NCBI GenBank assembly: GCA_026987795.1
Contig: JALSMF010000020.1
Location: 1-25,112, forward strand
Direction: 5' to 3'
Length of the DNA stretch: 25,112 nt
Source of the DNA: Bacteroidales bacterium
GTDB lineage: Bacteria; Bacteroidota; Bacteroidia; Bacteroidales; JAADGE01
The notes below the pieces were generated by a model. That model had not been told where the DNA came from and ran no database searches. It saw nothing but the letters and a program-made list of their open reading frames with translations. Positions 24,215-25,112 of this stretch are shown here, in pieces. Position 1 is the first letter of the stretch. The number at the start of each line of letters is the position of its first letter. Both the position numbers and the translations under genes were made by a program.

Positions 24215-25112
24215 TTATTTTATTTCGGTTAATATGCTGATTAAAAGAATTTTCTCAATTTTTTCATTTTCGGACTTAACCGGGATATATTTTTCTGTTA
24301 TTTCTTCTTTATTATTATTACGAGTATATTTCAGAGAGATTGTTTGATTTTTTAATATTTTTTGTAAAATTTCGGAAAAGTCTGTTTGGTTTTTTGTAAA
24401 TGTATTTAACGGTTTGCCGATAATGTCGGCTTGTTTTATTTTGTATATTTCTTCGGCAGCTTTGTTTACGTTTATAATTTTTCCGTCTGATGTAATAAAA
24501 ATTCGGGCAATATTTTCGTCAATTTCAGCAATTTTATTTTTCAGATTTTGTTTTTCTTTTGTGAGTTGTGATATTTTTTCTTCTGATTGTTTTTCTTTTT
24601 CAGCAAGCTCTTCGGATTGTTTTTTGTAGTCTTCAGCGAGTTTTTCCGTTAATTTTTTTGTATTTATGTTGTGAATTTCCGCAGCTATTCTTTCCGCTAT
24701 TACATTCAGAAAATTGATTTTATAATCGGGTATTTTCTTTAATGATGCAATTTCGAGAACTCCGAGTAATTTTTTTTCGTATATAAGCGGCATAAGCAGG
24801 AGAGATTTCGGGGTGTCTTCGCCCAGTCCGGAACCTATATAGGTATAGCCTTCCGGTAAGTCGTCAATTCGCATCATTTTTTGTTGTTTAGCACATTTTC
24901 CTACCAAGCCTTCGCCTATTTCTGTTTCTGTATCTAAAAGTTTCTTTTTATCATATGCATATGCAGCTTCTAAGTGTAATATTTCTTTATCTTTTTTCTT
25001 TTTCAGAATAAAAATACCCGCTTGCTCGACTTCGGTATGTTCTGCCAGTTTTTTTATAACGGGATATGACATTTCTTCCGTATTTTTATAGTTCTGTTGG
25101 AGCAGTAAGGTA
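24215..25112 (-). CDS. GAF-PAS sensor protein, 5' end cut by the window edge
   Basis: The frame is open to the right edge of the window. The 13 codons before the ATG at 25072 are sense and read like the linker that precedes a GAF domain, so the real start is probably outside the window. Visible parts, numbered from that ATG, are a GAF domain (about 1-135: AGIFILKKK, GEGLVGKCAKQQKMMRIDDLP, SLLLMPLIYEKKLLGVLEIA), a Lys/Glu coiled coil (about 140-185) and a PAS domain (about 186-285: ITSDGKIINVNKAAEEIY, DIIGKPL). The protein ends right after the PAS, with no kinase, cyclase or phosphatase domain. It may receive signals and pass them to a partner, or the output may be in the missing N-terminal part. 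The gene is 10 bases upstream of the thioredoxin-like gene and so heads the gldH operon. Confidence 0.8.
   Translation of the reverse strand, partial: TLLLQQNYKNTEEMSYPVIKKLAEHTEVEQAGIFILKKKKDKEILHLEAAYAYDKKKLLDTETEIGEGLVGKCAKQQKMMRIDDLPEGYTYIGSGLGEDTPKSLLLMPLIYEKKLLGVLEIASLKKIPDYKINFLNVIAERIAAEIHNINTKKLTEKLAEDYKKQSEELAEKEKQSEEKISQLTKEKQNLKNKIAEIDENIARIFITSDGKIINVNKAAEEIYKIKQADIIGKPLNTFTKNQTDFSEILQKILKNQTISLKYTRNNNKEEITEKYIPVKSENEKIEKILLISILTEIK

Overview
The window is AT-rich DNA from a member of the Bacteroidota. Four things point to this phylum: an SprA/Sov type IX secretion (T9SS) translocon of about 2,500 residues; the gliding-motility proteins GldA and GldH; a long-form IspG with a large central insert; and repeated TAnnTTTG boxes, the -7 promoter element of this phylum, just upstream of several genes. 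A secreted protein with a T9SS C-terminal sorting domain fits the same picture. I cannot place the organism below phylum; nothing seen here excludes a Bacteroidales-like or flavobacterial relative.

Layout. Positions 1-3967 (+) carry an unrecognised gene that may be cut at its 5' end, then a large sensor phosphatase (14 propeller repeats, Y_Y_Y domain, one membrane helix, SpoIIE/PP2C domain). Positions 3972-6749 (-) carry a T9SS cargo protein and ispG. ispG diverges from gldA (6856-7764, +) across a 106-bp gap that holds a perfect 16-bp palindrome made of two back-to-back -7 boxes. A CAU-anticodon tRNA with its own promoter and terminator lies at 7821-7894 (-), followed by a rhomboid protease gene (-) and a secreted Tricorn-family protease gene (8663-11926, +). 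From 11979 to the right edge every gene is on the minus strand. Read in the direction of transcription these are: a sensor cut by the window edge (GAF-PAS), a thioredoxin-fold protein lacking its CXXC pair, gldH, ruvA, sprA, gcvH and rmuC. No gene-free stretch exceeds about 120 bases.

Functional themes. The clearest is T9SS/gliding: sprA is the outer-membrane conduit, gldH a lipoprotein of the same machinery, gldA the ATPase of the Gld ABC transporter, and the 274-residue protein a likely passenger. Envelope proteolysis (rhomboid, Tricorn) and housekeeping genes (ispG, gcvH, ruvA, rmuC, tRNA) are interleaved. Two signalling proteins stand out: the propeller-SpoIIE phosphatase at the left edge, and at the right edge a GAF-PAS protein with no output domain after its PAS.

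I see no phage, insertion sequence, CRISPR array or defence island. I did not find a clear new system. The best lead is the tightly packed trio of GAF-PAS sensor, redox-dead thioredoxin-like protein and gldH.
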